This document shows, piece by piece, positions 20,172 to 29,792 of a stretch of 64,000 bases of DNA. The notes under the pieces were generated by a model that did no database searches, was not told the DNA's origin, and saw only the letters and a program-made list of their open reading frames with translations. The stretch covers positions 62,001-126,000 of the forward strand of contig JACYLQ010000027.1 in NCBI GenBank assembly GCA_015272395.1, given 5' to 3'. The stretch comes from Calothrix sp. C42_A2020_038. GTDB taxonomy: Bacteria; Cyanobacteriota; Cyanobacteriia; Cyanobacteriales; Nostocaceae. The position numbers and the translations under genes were made by a program. How positions within the stretch are numbered: position 1 is the first letter of the stretch; every line of letters begins with the position of its first letter.

Positions 20172-20546
20172 ATGGTGTTGTCGGTTAGTGAGCGGTCGTT
20201 TACTCAAGAAGTTTTAGAATCTCCTGTTCCTGTGTTAGTAAATTTTGGAGCGCCTTGGTGCGGTTTATGCCGTATTATTCACCCTCTACTTTTACAGTTC
20301 AAGCGAGAGTGTGGGGAGAATATTAAACTCGTTGGAATCAACGCCGACGAAAATTTTAAACTATCGAATAAGTATAAGCTCAAATCACTGCCAACTTTAA
20401 TTTTGATTGAACGCGGTAATGTTCGACAACGGCTTGAAGGCTTCAAGGGACGCGAGGACTTACTCAATGCCTTGGAAGAAATTAAAGCTTGCTACATGCT
20501 TTCTCCCAAAACTCACAGTAGCTCAAAACCTGCCAATGTAATGTAG
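20172..20546 (+). CDS. Thioredoxin-like protein
   Basis: About 124 residues from the ATG at 20172; a TTG at 20139 would add eleven. The thioredoxin fold is evident, with active site APWCGLC (Cys30, Cys33) and the cis-proline segment SLPTLIL. The usual WCGPC proline is Leu here, which would be expected to alter the redox potential. The C-terminal 25 residues (Ser/Lys-rich) extend beyond the fold. No signal peptide is present, so it should act in the cytosol on disulfides. Its substrate is unknown. Confidence 0.88.
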   Translation: MVLSVSERSFTQEVLESPVPVLVNFGAPWCGLCRIIHPLLLQFKRECGENIKLVGINADENFKLSNKYKLKSLPTLILIERGNVRQRLEGFKGREDLLNALEEIKACYMLSPKTHSSSKPANVM

Positions 20547-21402
20547 TTTATTTTTCTTTTTAACAAAACAGATGTATCTAACATATGGCTTAAAATACGC
20601 AAGAATGACAAAATTTTGTATATTCGTCTTTGTGATGAATTTTGTGGTGTTCTGGCAAACTTGACATATCGAACTCTATGACTCTGTGGTAATTAGTCTT
20701 GACCACAGAGACACGGAAAACACAGAGAATGAGGTTTACTCAGATAACCTACCAACACTGATGATCTAAAGCACGGGAATATTATTATTCCTAACCTAGT
20801 GATTTGTGTCATAAGTTGTGGTGGTATAAATAGTACTCTGTGGAGCAGGCATAGAAAGCCTGAACAATAGAACAGGCATCCCCCGCCTGTTCCACAACAC
20901 CCCAAAATTAATGACACAGACCACTAGCCGCAAAATAAATATTTTTTGATGATTGAATAAATGCATAAAATTGCAAGTAGGCAAAGCCAAAAAATTTGTA
21001 GGTTGGCTGTTTTGAGCAGTAAATTTAGTTTCCAAATGCTTTAATATTAGTAATATTTATCATTACTACGTGTTATGAGATACATACCAATTTGTATGGT
21101 TAGATAAAATTGTCGGTGTCGAGCATAAAATCCTGAGTTAAGGTTGGAATGGAGTCATGAGTCCCGAGGTTGGTTTTTGGTGCGATTTTTAGCTTTTTCT
21201 GATATGAAGGAAAAAAAATGTGTCTTATTGTACAGGACTCAAAATTTGTCACCCTCAAAGGATTTTCAGAATCTAAAGCCAAGCTTAACCAACCCACCTG
21301 ATTACAGTCTGGTGGGGTATTTTATGAATAAAGGTGTGTGTCACAATTATTTACAGTTCCGACAAATAACTTAATCAAGAATTCTAGAAGTAGGCGTCAG
21401 TG
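20547..21402. other. Large gene-free region with hairpin repeats upstream of ndhF
   Basis: No convincing gene in about 850 bases. It holds a perfect inverted repeat CTCTGTGGT/ACCACAGAG (20682-20690 with 20702-20710). It also holds a nested structure at 20840-20895, with outer GTGGAGCAGGC/GCCTGTTCCAC (one mismatch) and a competing inner AACAGGC/GCCTGTT. These look like remains of interspersed repeats. The last 200 bases presumably carry the ndhF promoter. A 76-codon frame at 21144-21374 is not supported by codon usage or motifs. Confidence 0.4.
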
Positions 21403-23490
21403 ATGGAAATAATCTATCAGTATGCCTGGCTAATTCCGGTACTCCCGTTGCTTGGGGCAATGCTGGTCGGGCTAGGATTACTCTCGTTAAATCAGGTGAC
21501 AAATCGCCTGCGACAGCTTAACGCTGCATTCATTATCTCGATTATGGGTGTGGCGATGGGGCTTTCAATTGCCATACTGTGGAGTCAAATTCAAGGACAC
21601 GCACCCTACAGCCGTATCTTTGAATGGGCTTCTGCTGGCAATTTTCACCTGAGCATGGGCTACACGATTGACCACCTGACAGCTCTAATGCTTGTAGTTG
21701 TTACAACTGTAGCTTTTCTGGTCATGGTTTATACGGATGGCTACATGGCCCATGACCCTAGTTACGTCCGTTTTTACGCTTATTTAAGCTTATTCGGTTC
21801 GTCGATGTTAGGTTTGGTGGTCAGTCCCAACCTCGTACAGATTTATATTTTCTGGGAACTCGTAGGGATGTGTTCCTACTTGCTGGTTGGATTTTGGTAT
21901 GACCGCAAGGCTGCAGCAGACGCTTGTCAAAAGGCATTCGTCACTAACCGCGTTGGTGACTTTGGTTTGCTGCTAGGTATCCTAGGGCTATTTTGGGCAA
22001 CAGGTAGCTTTGAGTTTGATGTCATGGGTGCCCGTCTTACCGAACTAGTACAAAATGGTTCGTTAAGCAATTTTCTAGCCGTCTTGTTTGCCATTTTAGT
22101 TTTCTTAGGCCCTGTCGCTAAATCCGCACAATTTCCCCTTCATGTTTGGCTACCAGATGCAATGGAAGGCCCGACTCCGATTTCGGCCCTAATCCACGCA
22201 GCAACAATGGTAGCAGCTGGTGTGTTCTTAGTTGCACGGATGTACCCCGTGTTTGAACATGTACCTGCAGCAATGAATGTTATTGCTTTCACAGGCGCCT
22301 TTACTGCATTTTTGGGAGCAACAATAGCGATTACCCAAAACGACATCAAAAAAGGTTTGGCATATTCAACAATATCCCAACTTGGCTATATGGTCATGGC
22401 AATGGGTGTTGGTGCTTATAGTGCTGGACTATTCCACCTGATGACCCACGCTTACTTTAAAGCGATGTTGTTTTTAGGTTCAGGTTCTGTAATTCACGGA
22501 ATGGAAGGTGTCGTTGGACACAATCCAGCTTTGGCGCAGGACATGCGACTAATGGGTGGATTACGAAAATATATGCCTGTCACAGCTTTTACCTTTTTGA
22601 TTGGTTGCTTGGCAATTTCTGGTATTCCTCCTTTTGCTGGTTTCTGGTCAAAAGATGAAATTCTTGGCGCCGCATTTGCAGCTAACCCACTACTGTGGTT
22701 TGTAGGTTACATAACTGCTGGTATTACCGCGTTCTACATGTTCCGGATGTACTTCTCCACATTTGAAGGTGGGTTCCGAGGTACTGACAACAAAATTATC
22801 CAAAAGCTTCAAAAAGCTGCCACAATTTTAGTTGAAGGCGAAGCGGTACCCAATTTCGGACCTGGTGCAATGAAACAAGGTGAATTGGAAGCAACAGGTG
22901 GCACTCACCATGACGACCACAGTCATGGACACAGCAACGAACCGCACGAGTCACCTTGGACAATGACAGTACCACTGTTAGTTTTGGCAATTCCTTCGAT
23001 TTTAATTGGTTTAGTTGGTACACCTTTTGCTAACTATTTTGAGGAGTTTATTTACTCCCCAAACGAAACACTTGCAGAAGTAATCGAAAAAGCTACCGAA
23101 TTTAACCCTCAAGAGTTTTACATCATGGCGGGTAGTTCGGTCGGTATTTCCTTAATTGGAATTACTCTAGCTTCATTAATGTACTTGTTACGCAAGATAG
23201 ACCCTGCTGCAATTGCATCTCAAATCAAACCACTGTACGAGCTTTCGCTCAACAAGTGGTATTTTGACGATATTTACTATAAAGTCTTTGTTTTAGGATT
23301 ACGGCGCCTTGCCCGTCAAGTTATGGAAGTTGACTTCCGCGTCGTTGATGGTGCTGTCAATTTAACTGGCTTCTTTACCTTAGTTAGTGGTGAAGGCTTG
23401 AAGTATATTGAAAACGGACGCGCCCAATTCTATGCATTGATTATTTTTGGTGCAGTTCTCGGACTAGTAATTTTGTTCGGTGTTACTTAA
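21403..23490 (+). CDS. ndhF: NAD(P)H-quinone oxidoreductase subunit 5 (NdhF)
   Basis: 695-residue proton-pumping membrane subunit of the photosynthetic NDH-1 complex in the thylakoid membrane, serving respiration and cyclic electron flow. It has the antiporter-like core with many helices, including the conserved GPTPISALIHAATMVAAGVF and LAYSTISQLGYMV segments, and a C-terminal lateral helix region. A His-rich hydrophilic loop lies near residue 505 (HHDDHSHGHSN). Length fits NdhF1 of NDH-1L. The ATG at 21403 is preferred over the GTG at 21400. It is followed by a terminator and then ndhD. Confidence 0.96.
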   Translation: MEIIYQYAWLIPVLPLLGAMLVGLGLLSLNQVTNRLRQLNAAFIISIMGVAMGLSIAILWSQIQGHAPYSRIFEWASAGNFHLSMGYTIDHLTALMLVVVTTVAFLVMVYTDGYMAHDPSYVRFYAYLSLFGSSMLGLVVSPNLVQIYIFWELVGMCSYLLVGFWYDRKAAADACQKAFVTNRVGDFGLLLGILGLFWATGSFEFDVMGARLTELVQNGSLSNFLAVLFAILVFLGPVAKSAQFPLHVWLPDAMEGPTPISALIHAATMVAAGVFLVARMYPVFEHVPAAMNVIAFTGAFTAFLGATIAITQNDIKKGLAYSTISQLGYMVMAMGVGAYSAGLFHLMTHAYFKAMLFLGSGSVIHGMEGVVGHNPALAQDMRLMGGLRKYMPVTAFTFLIGCLAISGIPPFAGFWSKDEILGAAFAANPLLWFVGYITAGITAFYMFRMYFSTFEGGFRGTDNKIIQKLQKAATILVEGEAVPNFGPGAMKQGELEATGGTHHDDHSHGHSNEPHESPWTMTVPLLVLAIPSILIGLVGTPFANYFEEFIYSPNETLAEVIEKATEFNPQEFYIMAGSSVGISLIGITLASLMYLLRKIDPAAIASQIKPLYELSLNKWYFDDIYYKVFVLGLRRLARQVMEVDFRVVDGAVNLTGFFTLVSGEGLKYIENGRAQFYALIIFGAVLGLVILFGVT

Positions 23491-23511
23491 TCAGTGTAAA
23501 ATCTTAAGTGA

Positions 23512-23545
23512 AAAGTGCTGAGTATTGAATACTCGGCACTTTTTG
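23512..23545 (+). terminator. Terminator after ndhF
   Basis: A 12-bp stem (AAAGTGCTGAGT with ACTCGGCACTTT, one wobble) around a 7-base loop, ending in a T-run, starts about 20 bases after the ndhF stop. ndhD may therefore depend on its own promoter or on read-through. Confidence 0.75.
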
Positions 23546-23753
23546 CTTTCAATTCTTTCTAACGACAGATGTACAATATCAAAAAATCTTAATAATAATT
23601 AACGAAAACGCAAGGGTATACGTAATTAAGCTTCATGTTTTTTTATTTTTATTAAATCAACCTAACAAATCAGACGAAATCCGAAAAAAACTGCTAGTAA
23701 ATAGCTAGTGGACGATAGCCGAACCTTGATTATTCGTTACTCAAAAACTTCTG

Positions 23754-25325
23754 ATGAATACAGCTCATTTCCCGTGGCTGACGACGATTATTCTTTTGCC
23801 GATTGCGGCGTCGCTACTAGTACCTATTATCCCGGATAAAGACGGCAAAACAGTGCGCTGGTTCTCACTGATTGTGGGACTGGTAGATTTTGCGCTGATT
23901 GTAGCTGCATTCTACACTGGATATGACTTTTCTAATCCAGATTTGCAGCTAGTGGAAAGCTACCCTTGGGTACCGCAACTTGATTTGAATTGGTCAGTAG
24001 GGGCAGACGGCTTATCGATGCCGCTTATTGTTTTGACTGGATTTATTACAACGTTGGCAATTTTGGCTGCATGGCCCGTAACACTAAAGCCAAAGCTGTT
24101 TTACTTTTTAATTTTGGCAATGTATGGTGGGCAAATAGCCGTATTCGCTGTACAGGACATGTTGTTGTTTTTCCTGGTATGGGAACTTGAACTCGTACCT
24201 GTGTACTTCTTGCTATCGATCTGGGGTGGTAAGAAAAGACAATACGCAGCAACCAAGTTTATTTTGTACACTGCGGGTGGATCGCTGTTTATTTTGCTTG
24301 CCGCTCTGACAATGGGGTTTTACGGCGATACCGTCACGTTCAATATGCAGGCGCTAGCCCTGAAAGACTACGCTATCAATATTGAACTTTTACTTTATGG
24401 CGCTTTTTTAATTGCTTACGCTGTCAAATTGCCTATTATTCCTCTCCACACTTGGCTACCTGATGCTCATGGAGAAGCGACAGCTCCTGTACACATGTTG
24501 CTTGCTGGTATTCTGCTGAAAATGGGTGGATATGCTTTAATTCGCATGAATGCTCAGATGTTACCTGATGCTCATGCTTATTTTGCACCAGTGCTGGTGA
24601 TACTGGGAGTAGTTAACATTATCTATGCTGCTTTAACTTCGTTTGCCCAACGTAACCTCAAGCGCAAAATTGCCTATTCTTCGATTTCGCACATGGGGTT
24701 TGTGACTATTGGTATTGCTTCGTTTACTGATTTGGGTTTAAACGGCGCCATACTGCAAATGGTATCTCACGGTTTGATTGGAGCTAGTTTGTTCTTCCTT
24801 GTTGGCGCCACATACGACCGTACCCACACACTGATGCTTGATGAAATGGGTGGTGTTGGTAAGCGTATGGGTAAAATTTTCGCAATGTTTACAACTTGTT
24901 CATTGGCATCTTTAGCACTGCCTGGTATGAGCGGTTTCGTTGCAGAATTAATGGTATTCGTTGGTTTTGCCACTAGCGATGCTTATAGCCCAACTTTTAA
25001 AATCATTGTTGTCTTCTTGATGGCAATTGGTGTTATTCTCACACCGATTTACTTGCTGTCTATGCTGCGCGAGATTTTCTACGGTCAAGAAAACGAGGAA
25101 CTGGTATCACATCAGAAACTTATTGATGCAGAACCACGCGAAATTTTCATCATTGCTTGCTTATTGGTACCGATTATAGGGATTGGCTTATATCCAAAGC
25201 TTTTAACTCAGATTTACGATTCAACAACGGTACAGTTAACTGCAAGATTACGTGATTCGGTGCCAACTATTGCACAAAAAGAATTACCTGCTGTGTCTCT
25301 CAAGGCGCCAGCACTTAGTGAGTAA
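23754..25325 (+). CDS. ndhD: NAD(P)H-quinone oxidoreductase subunit 4 (NdhD)
   Basis: 523-residue partner of NdhF in NDH-1, about 14 membrane helices. Conserved antiporter-type features include the [12 protein letters not shown] glutamate helix, [19 protein letters not shown] and [11 protein letters not shown]. Pairing with ndhF suggests the NdhD1/F1 respiratory and cyclic-flow form rather than the CO2-uptake forms, which associate with cupA/cupB; neither is present here. It starts 263 bases after ndhF and ends just before an intrinsic terminator. Confidence 0.96.
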   Translation: MNTAHFPWLTTIILLPIAASLLVPIIPDKDGKTVRWFSLIVGLVDFALIVAAFYTGYDFSNPDLQLVESYPWVPQLDLNWSVGADGLSMPLIVLTGFITTLAILAAWPVTLKPKLFYFLILAMYGGQIAVFAVQDMLLFFLVWELELVPVYFLLSIWGGKKRQYAATKFILYTAGGSLFILLAALTMGFYGDTVTFNMQALALKDYAINIELLLYGAFLIAYAVKLPIIPLHTWLPDAHGEATAPVHMLLAGILLKMGGYALIRMNAQMLPDAHAYFAPVLVILGVVNIIYAALTSFAQRNLKRKIAYSSISHMGFVTIGIASFTDLGLNGAILQMVSHGLIGASLFFLVGATYDRTHTLMLDEMGGVGKRMGKIFAMFTTCSLASLALPGMSGFVAELMVFVGFATSDAYSPTFKIIVVFLMAIGVILTPIYLLSMLREIFYGQENEELVSHQKLIDAEPREIFIIACLLVPIIGIGLYPKLLTQIYDSTTVQLTARLRDSVPTIAQKELPAVSLKAPALSE

Positions 25326-25392
25326 TTATAGTAAGCCGGACTTCTATATTCAATAAGTCGGTAATCTTAAACGTAATTTTGATAAATTTACA

Positions 25393-25420
25393 GGGTAGGA
25401 CAAAGGCGCCTACCCTTTTT
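25393..25420 (+). terminator. Terminator after ndhD
   Basis: The stem GGGTAGG/CCTACCC encloses a 9-base loop and is followed by TTTTT at 25416-25420. It lies 68 bases after the ndhD stop. The loop and stem contain one of the GGCGCC palindromes. Confidence 0.75.
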
Positions 25421-25425
25421 CAATT

Positions 25426-25545
25426 AGAAATTGTTTAACCTAGGAACCTAACCCCTTCCCATATACGGGAAGGGGAACAAGAAAATAAAAATAGCAAACC
25501 TAAAATTTGCTGTAAGTATATTTTTAGACTTTTCAAACATTCTCT
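25426..25545 (+). repeat. MITE-like element, copy B
   Basis: 120-bp relative of the element at 12318-12485. The left end reads AGAAATTGTTTAA, and the right end (reverse complement) reads AGAGAATGTTTGAAAAGT. The hairpin CCCCTTCCC/GGGAAGGGG and the adjoining GGGGAACAAGAAAATAAA are shared with copy A. The second internal hairpin of copy A is missing. It lies directly behind the ndhD terminator. Confidence 0.65.
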
Positions 25546-25633
25546 CAAATTCAATCAAAATTCTTTACAGAATAAGTGATAAATTTCAAATAAATTTTGG
25601 GAATGATTAATTTAAATCGACGTAGGTTTCAAT

Positions 25634-26131
25634 ATGGATATTATAGTATTTGGGTTTGTGGTTTTTATACTTATAGTGCATATTTTAGAGCATCTACCTA
25701 AACCTCCAAAAATAAATTTACAGCAAGAAAAGATAAACCTAGATTTGTATTTGCATGACAGTCAAATTCTAAAAAAAATTGACTTGATGACTGGTCAACA
25801 ATTTGAAAATTTCATCATATCTATCTTGGACAGGTTGGGATATGTAGCAAGTGAAACTGCTACAACCAGAGATTTTGGGGCAGATTGCATAATTATAAAA
25901 GGTAGTACAACAATAGTTGGTCAAATAAAAAGATCTAAGAAAAAAGTTGGAGTGAAAGCGGTACAAGAAGTTGTAGGTGCAGTTAAGCATTATGATGCAG
26001 ACAAAGCAATAGTAATTAGTAATAACTACTTTTCTGAAGAAGCTCATCAACTCGCAAATAGTAATGATGTTGAGTTATGGAACCGATTAATGCTAATGGA
26101 ATTAATCCAATGTGCGAAAAAAATTGAATAA
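25634..26131 (+). CDS. Membrane-anchored Mrr-like restriction endonuclease domain protein
   Basis: 165 residues. Residues 1-20 form a hydrophobic anchor (FGFVVFILIVHIL). After a hydrophilic linker, residues 55-160 match the Mrr_cat endonuclease fold: Glu58 in FENFI, Asp84 in DFGADCII and the Q-x-K pair Gln97/Lys99 in GQIKRS, the PD-(D/E)xK-type active site. The catalytic residues look complete. No methyltransferase or specificity gene is adjacent, so it is not a standard restriction system. It may cut foreign or modified DNA at the membrane. It converges with surE across 34 bases. Confidence 0.8.
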   Translation: MDIIVFGFVVFILIVHILEHLPKPPKINLQQEKINLDLYLHDSQILKKIDLMTGQQFENFIISILDRLGYVASETATTRDFGADCIIIKGSTTIVGQIKRSKKKVGVKAVQEVVGAVKHYDADKAIVISNNYFSEEAHQLANSNDVELWNRLMLMELIQCAKKIE

Positions 26132-26165
26132 ATTGATATTTAATTTCAGATTCAGTTTATGACAT

Positions 26166-26846
26166 TTATATTCGTAGTTGAGTAACAGCTATATTACCTG
26201 CAAAACAAACCTCAACATCACTTCCGGGAGTGCGCTCACGTTTACTATAGTCTCCGACGTAATAAAATTCATCGCCTTCAATACGGTAATTTACAGGTAG
26301 GGGTTTATTACAAGGTTGACAAAATATAATTTCTGGTTCTGGTTCACCTGGTTGCAGGTGTGGCAAGTTAACATTCCAAAATGTGCCAACTTCCCATGAA
26401 CGATTTAATAAATCTTCTAGTACTTTTGCTGTCAACTTTGATGCCATATTCCAGTCGTAATTAAGCTTGCCTTTACGGTAGTGGGAAATTGCAATAGCTG
26501 GTACGCCAAGCATAGCAGCTTCGCGGACTGCGGCAACAGTACCAGATATATACGCATCAACACCTAAGTTTCCACCAGCGTTGATACCAGAAAGAACAAA
26601 CTTGGCGCCGGGACAAATATGAGTTAGGGCAATTCGAGAACAATCAGCTGGAGTACCACCAATTGCATATTCCCATTCTGAACGTTGTAAAAGAGGTATT
26701 GATCGAGTTGTGGTTACTTGGTGTCCACAACCTGATTGATGCTCTTTGGGAGCGGCAATAATTGTTTCATACTTTTCTACAGCTTTTAATAGTGCCTTAA
26801 TACCTGGAGCGTCAATACCATCGTCATTGGTGAGAATTAAAGTCAT
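26166..26846 (-). CDS. surE: 5'-nucleotidase SurE
   Basis: 226-residue metal-dependent phosphatase acting on nucleoside 5'-monophosphates and related substrates. The N-terminal metal site LTNDDGIDAPG, the SGCGHQVT segment and the SGINAGGNLG loop are typical of SurE. The ATG at 26846 is well placed. The protein is slightly shorter than the common 250-270 residues, with a reduced C-terminal extension, but all active-site segments are kept. It follows an interspersed repeat. Confidence 0.93.
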   Translation of the reverse strand: MTLILTNDDGIDAPGIKALLKAVEKYETIIAAPKEHQSGCGHQVTTTRSIPLLQRSEWEYAIGGTPADCSRIALTHICPGAKFVLSGINAGGNLGVDAYISGTVAAVREAAMLGVPAIAISHYRKGKLNYDWNMASKLTAKVLEDLLNRSWEVGTFWNVNLPHLQPGEPEPEIIFCQPCNKPLPVNYRIEGDEFYYVGDYSKRERTPGSDVEVCFAGNIAVTQLRI

Positions 26847-26885
26847 AGAGATCGGAGGTGTTCCCGTCAGAAGGTGAAAAGTTGT

Positions 26886-26963
26886 AGAGACGCGACATGT
26901 GAGCCACTCCGTTGCGGGGGTTTCCCCCGTATAGGGAGTGGCGAACCCGTAAGGGTCGCGTCT
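26886..26963 (+). repeat. Interspersed repeat family 2, copy 1
   Basis: A 78-bp inverted-repeat element: AGACGCGAC at the left pairs with GTCGCGTCT at the right, and internal GCCACTCC/GGAGTGGC and GGGGG/CCCCC pairs extend the fold. A shorter, inverted relative is at 45918-45977, sharing GACATGTGA-CCAC and GAACCC-TA-GGGTCG. It lies just upstream of surE on the opposite reading sense. Confidence 0.6.
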
Positions 26964-27000
26964 GTGGAAAAATTAAGGGTTAGTTCTTAATACGTATCTC

Positions 27001-27816
27001 CTAGTCCCTAGCCCCTAAGTCAATTGCTGCCCATTCAGGTTGACGATAGTAACGTGTCATATCGTCAAATTTTCTTAGTTCAGCACGATGTGCTAGAAAT
27101 TCGGGAAGATTTCCTAGCCATTGTTGATTTAAGTCGCTTATCATCTGAGCAAGAGATTGGCGGTCTAAATCAGGCGCCACTTCGCCAAAATAACCTAAAG
27201 TGATGTGAGCAGTCAAATGATAGTTTTGTTCGATACCTAAGCTAATTAATTGCGAATTTTGGTATAAACTACGACGAAAGTTAATAATTTGCTCGTAGCT
27301 ATTACGGTCTTGAGGTACCAAGCAAACGCCAATAGCTCTTGGCATAATCATTATTCCTAGAACAGAAAAGCGAATTGAACTTAGCTGAGGCACCTGACCA
27401 TAACTATCAAAGATTTTGGCACAACAAAACTGTAAATCAGACTCATAATTGGGATTGCGTATACATTGATCACGGTAAGCACTATCCCAAATTAAATCGG
27501 CAATAGTTAAGTGAAAACTCGTAGACGGTAAAGGTACAATCAGTTCCGCATCTATAGGTAAATTCAGTAGCTGTGCTTGATATTTTTGTAAATTAACGTA
27601 GAAGTCGGTATTTTTTGCATCTTCCTCACTTGGTGGGGTAATAATTGTGTAGCCTGGGAATGGTGCAGCTTGACGTTTCTGATTAGGCGCCAGTTGGTAT
27701 TTATAAGACTCCTGAATGTGCTGAACTTGAGCTTGGTAAGACTCAGGCAACGTCATGCGCGCTAATCGGTTTAAGTAAGTTTGATAATCGTCGTCCACCC
27801 TGTATGTACCTCGCAC
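27001..27816 (-). CDS. DUF1868 protein, 2H-phosphoesterase-like
   Basis: 271 residues with the two H-x-T motifs of the 2H phosphoesterase superfamily, at residues 102-104 (FHLTIADLIW) and 204-206 (AHITLGYFGE). Known members hydrolyse cyclic phosphodiesters of RNA ends or cyclic nucleotides, and the two histidines form the active site. The subfamily resembles DUF1868 proteins of cyanobacteria, whose substrate is not known. The protein has no signal peptide. It lies upstream of surE on the same strand, separated by the repeat element, so co-transcription is possible but unproven. Confidence 0.75.
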   Translation of the reverse strand: MRGTYRVDDDYQTYLNRLARMTLPESYQAQVQHIQESYKYQLAPNQKRQAAPFPGYTIITPPSEEDAKNTDFYVNLQKYQAQLLNLPIDAELIVPLPSTSFHLTIADLIWDSAYRDQCIRNPNYESDLQFCCAKIFDSYGQVPQLSSIRFSVLGIMIMPRAIGVCLVPQDRNSYEQIINFRRSLYQNSQLISLGIEQNYHLTAHITLGYFGEVAPDLDRQSLAQMISDLNQQWLGNLPEFLAHRAELRKFDDMTRYYRQPEWAAIDLGARD

Positions 27817-28062
27817 ACTTCAAAACATATTCTATGCGTTGCTACTGAGTAATGGTGGAGAGTTGTAAAAACTGTATAGGTTTCTTGGTTTTACTTAAAA
27901 ATACAAAAATACTATTTAAGTTCAAGGTTTTTGAGGGGAACCGTATTTGGGTAAGCGAGCGTCATCAGGGGAAATAGTATAAAGTACCATTGTTTTACTC
28001 TTCCCATTCCTGGAGTTTGGGAGTTAATTTAGGTGTTGGATGTATTTTAAATTATTCGACTT

Positions 28063-28317
28063 ATGCCTAGAACTCCTAACGAATACGCAGTACATATGAT
28101 GATGGAAAGTGGTCATAGGGAAGAAGTGCGCTTCCCAACGATTCAAGATTTCCAGAAGTGGTATAGTGGCGAATTAATGCCTAAAGCTGCTTCGGATGAT
28201 TTCATCAGCGTTCCAATTAAAAACATTCAAGGTGAATACATGGTTGTCCGACCTTCCAAGGTTGTGGCAATTCGTGTCGAGCCTATTTTTAGCTCTAGTG
28301 TCGAACGATTTACATAA
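28063..28317 (+). CDS. Small conserved cyanobacterial protein, function unknown
   Basis: 84 residues, soluble, with no signal or membrane helix. I do not recognise a domain. The sequence reads like a compact alpha/beta protein (EEVRFPTIQDFQKWY and MVVRPSKVVAIRVEP). Its stop codon is immediately followed by the ATG of mltA with no gap, so the two genes are translationally coupled and probably one transcript. This may link it to cell-wall work, which is an inference from position only. Confidence 0.75.
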   Translation: MPRTPNEYAVHMMMESGHREEVRFPTIQDFQKWYSGELMPKAASDDFISVPIKNIQGEYMVVRPSKVVAIRVEPIFSSSVERFT

Positions 28318-29607
28318 ATGATGAGAAAAACGCTTGCTTTACTTTCCTTAAGTCTAGGTGTTACCGCTATTATACCGCTGTTTTCAGTTGTTGCTCAGGT
28401 CCCAACATTCCCTCAAACATTGCCTTCACTACCAAACCCTGGTAGTCAAGGACTACCAGCACAACAGTTACCACCAACTCCATTACCTGAACCACCTGTT
28501 CAACCGCTCAAACTCGTCAGAATGAATTTGAACTGTAAGCCAGCACGGTCTTGCTTGGGTTGGGATGAACAACTTTTCTGGAGTAAGGGCAAGCCAGGAG
28601 ACCGTCAAGCATTATTAAGGTCTATTGACCATAGTTTGCGTTATTTGAATACGCCTAGAGCTGCAACAGTATATCAAAATTATCCTGTTCAAGAAATTAC
28701 ACTTGACCGGGTACGTAGAAGCTTAGTGCGGTTTAGGCAGCTAGTAGCTACTGCTAAATCACCTGCACAACTTCAAACAGCGGTTAAGCGAGAGTTTGAT
28801 TTTTATAAGTCAATTGGTAATGACGGTAACGGTACTGTCAAATTTACTGCTTACTACGAGCCAATTTATACAGCTAGTCGAGTTCGTACTGCTCAGTATA
28901 AATACCCCCTTTATCGAGCTCCACAAAATTTGAACGAATGGGCAAAACCTCATCCAACAAGAGTGGAGCTTGAAGGGGAAGATGGGTTGCTTGGTAATAA
29001 AAGCCAATTAAGCGGTTCCGAAATATTTTGGTTTCGCGACCGTTTAGATGCATATATGATTCATATTCAAGGTTCTGCTCAACTCAGATTAACCGACGGT
29101 TCGTCAACTAGTGTTGGCTTTGCAGGCGCCACTGACTACCCTTGGACAAGTATCGGCAGGGCTTTGATTAAAGATGGCAAATTAGACCCGCAAAATGCGA
29201 CTATGCCCGCTCTAATTAGCCATTTTCGTCGTGTTCCAGCGGATTTGAATATCTATTTGCCAAAATGGGAAAGGTTTGTTTTCTTCAAAGAAACTAATGG
29301 TCAACCAGCAAGTGGTAGTATCGGTGTACCTGTAACAGCTGACCGTTCGATTGCTACTGATAAGTCACTCATGCCTCCAGGCGCCTTAGCCTTGATTAAC
29401 AATGCTTTTCCATTCCCAACACCTAATGGGAGTATGGTAAGGCGCCAAGTCAGTCGTTTTGTTCTAGACCAAGACACAGGTAGTGCCATCAAAGGACCTG
29501 GAAGGGTTGATTATTTTATGGGAACTGGTAAAGTTGCCGGCGATCGAGCTGGTATTACTGGTGGTAATGGGCAGTTATATTATTTACTGTTGAAACAAAC
29601 AAAGTAA
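28318..29607 (+). CDS. mltA: MltA-type lytic murein transglycosylase
   Basis: 429-residue exported enzyme cleaving peptidoglycan glycan strands with 1,6-anhydro product formation. It has a signal peptide (residues 1-26), a Pro-rich spacer, the MltA barrel (about 130-320: FTAYYEPIYTASR, FWFRDRLDAYMIHIQGSA) and the C-terminal 3D domain (QDTGSAIKGPGRVDYFMGTG) with its aspartates. No lipobox cysteine is seen, so it may be soluble in the periplasm rather than a lipoprotein as in E. coli. The first ATG at 28318 abuts the upstream stop; a second ATG follows at 28321. Confidence 0.92.
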   Translation: MMRKTLALLSLSLGVTAIIPLFSVVAQVPTFPQTLPSLPNPGSQGLPAQQLPPTPLPEPPVQPLKLVRMNLNCKPARSCLGWDEQLFWSKGKPGDRQALLRSIDHSLRYLNTPRAATVYQNYPVQEITLDRVRRSLVRFRQLVATAKSPAQLQTAVKREFDFYKSIGNDGNGTVKFTAYYEPIYTASRVRTAQYKYPLYRAPQNLNEWAKPHPTRVELEGEDGLLGNKSQLSGSEIFWFRDRLDAYMIHIQGSAQLRLTDGSSTSVGFAGATDYPWTSIGRALIKDGKLDPQNATMPALISHFRRVPADLNIYLPKWERFVFFKETNGQPASGSIGVPVTADRSIATDKSLMPPGALALINNAFPFPTPNGSMVRRQVSRFVLDQDTGSAIKGPGRVDYFMGTGKVAGDRAGITGGNGQLYYLLLKQTK

Positions 29608-29640
29608 TCAAATACTCAAATAATCTATAGCTAAGTGAAT

Positions 29641-29676
29641 GTAGAGGCGTTAAATCTAGCGTCTCTATTTTATTGC
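29641..29676 (+). terminator. Terminator after mltA
   Basis: The stem GTAGAGGCGTTA with TAGCGTCTCTA around a 4-base core is followed by TTTTATT. It begins 33 bases after the mltA stop. The arm sequence is close to that of the hairpin at 47554-47581, so both may come from one repeat family used as a terminator. Confidence 0.65.
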
Positions 29677-29792
29677 TGAATAACACAAAGTAAATAAATT
29701 TTGAAAGATATATTTCCTGTGTAAATATATAAAGAACATTTATCTGATAATTCGAGTTATAGTGCATTTATAACCATATAGGAAAAACACCT

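Noticed and set aside
21144-21374. 76-codon frame upstream of ndhF
   Set aside because: No recognisable motif, no ribosome-binding site, and composition like the noncoding surroundings.
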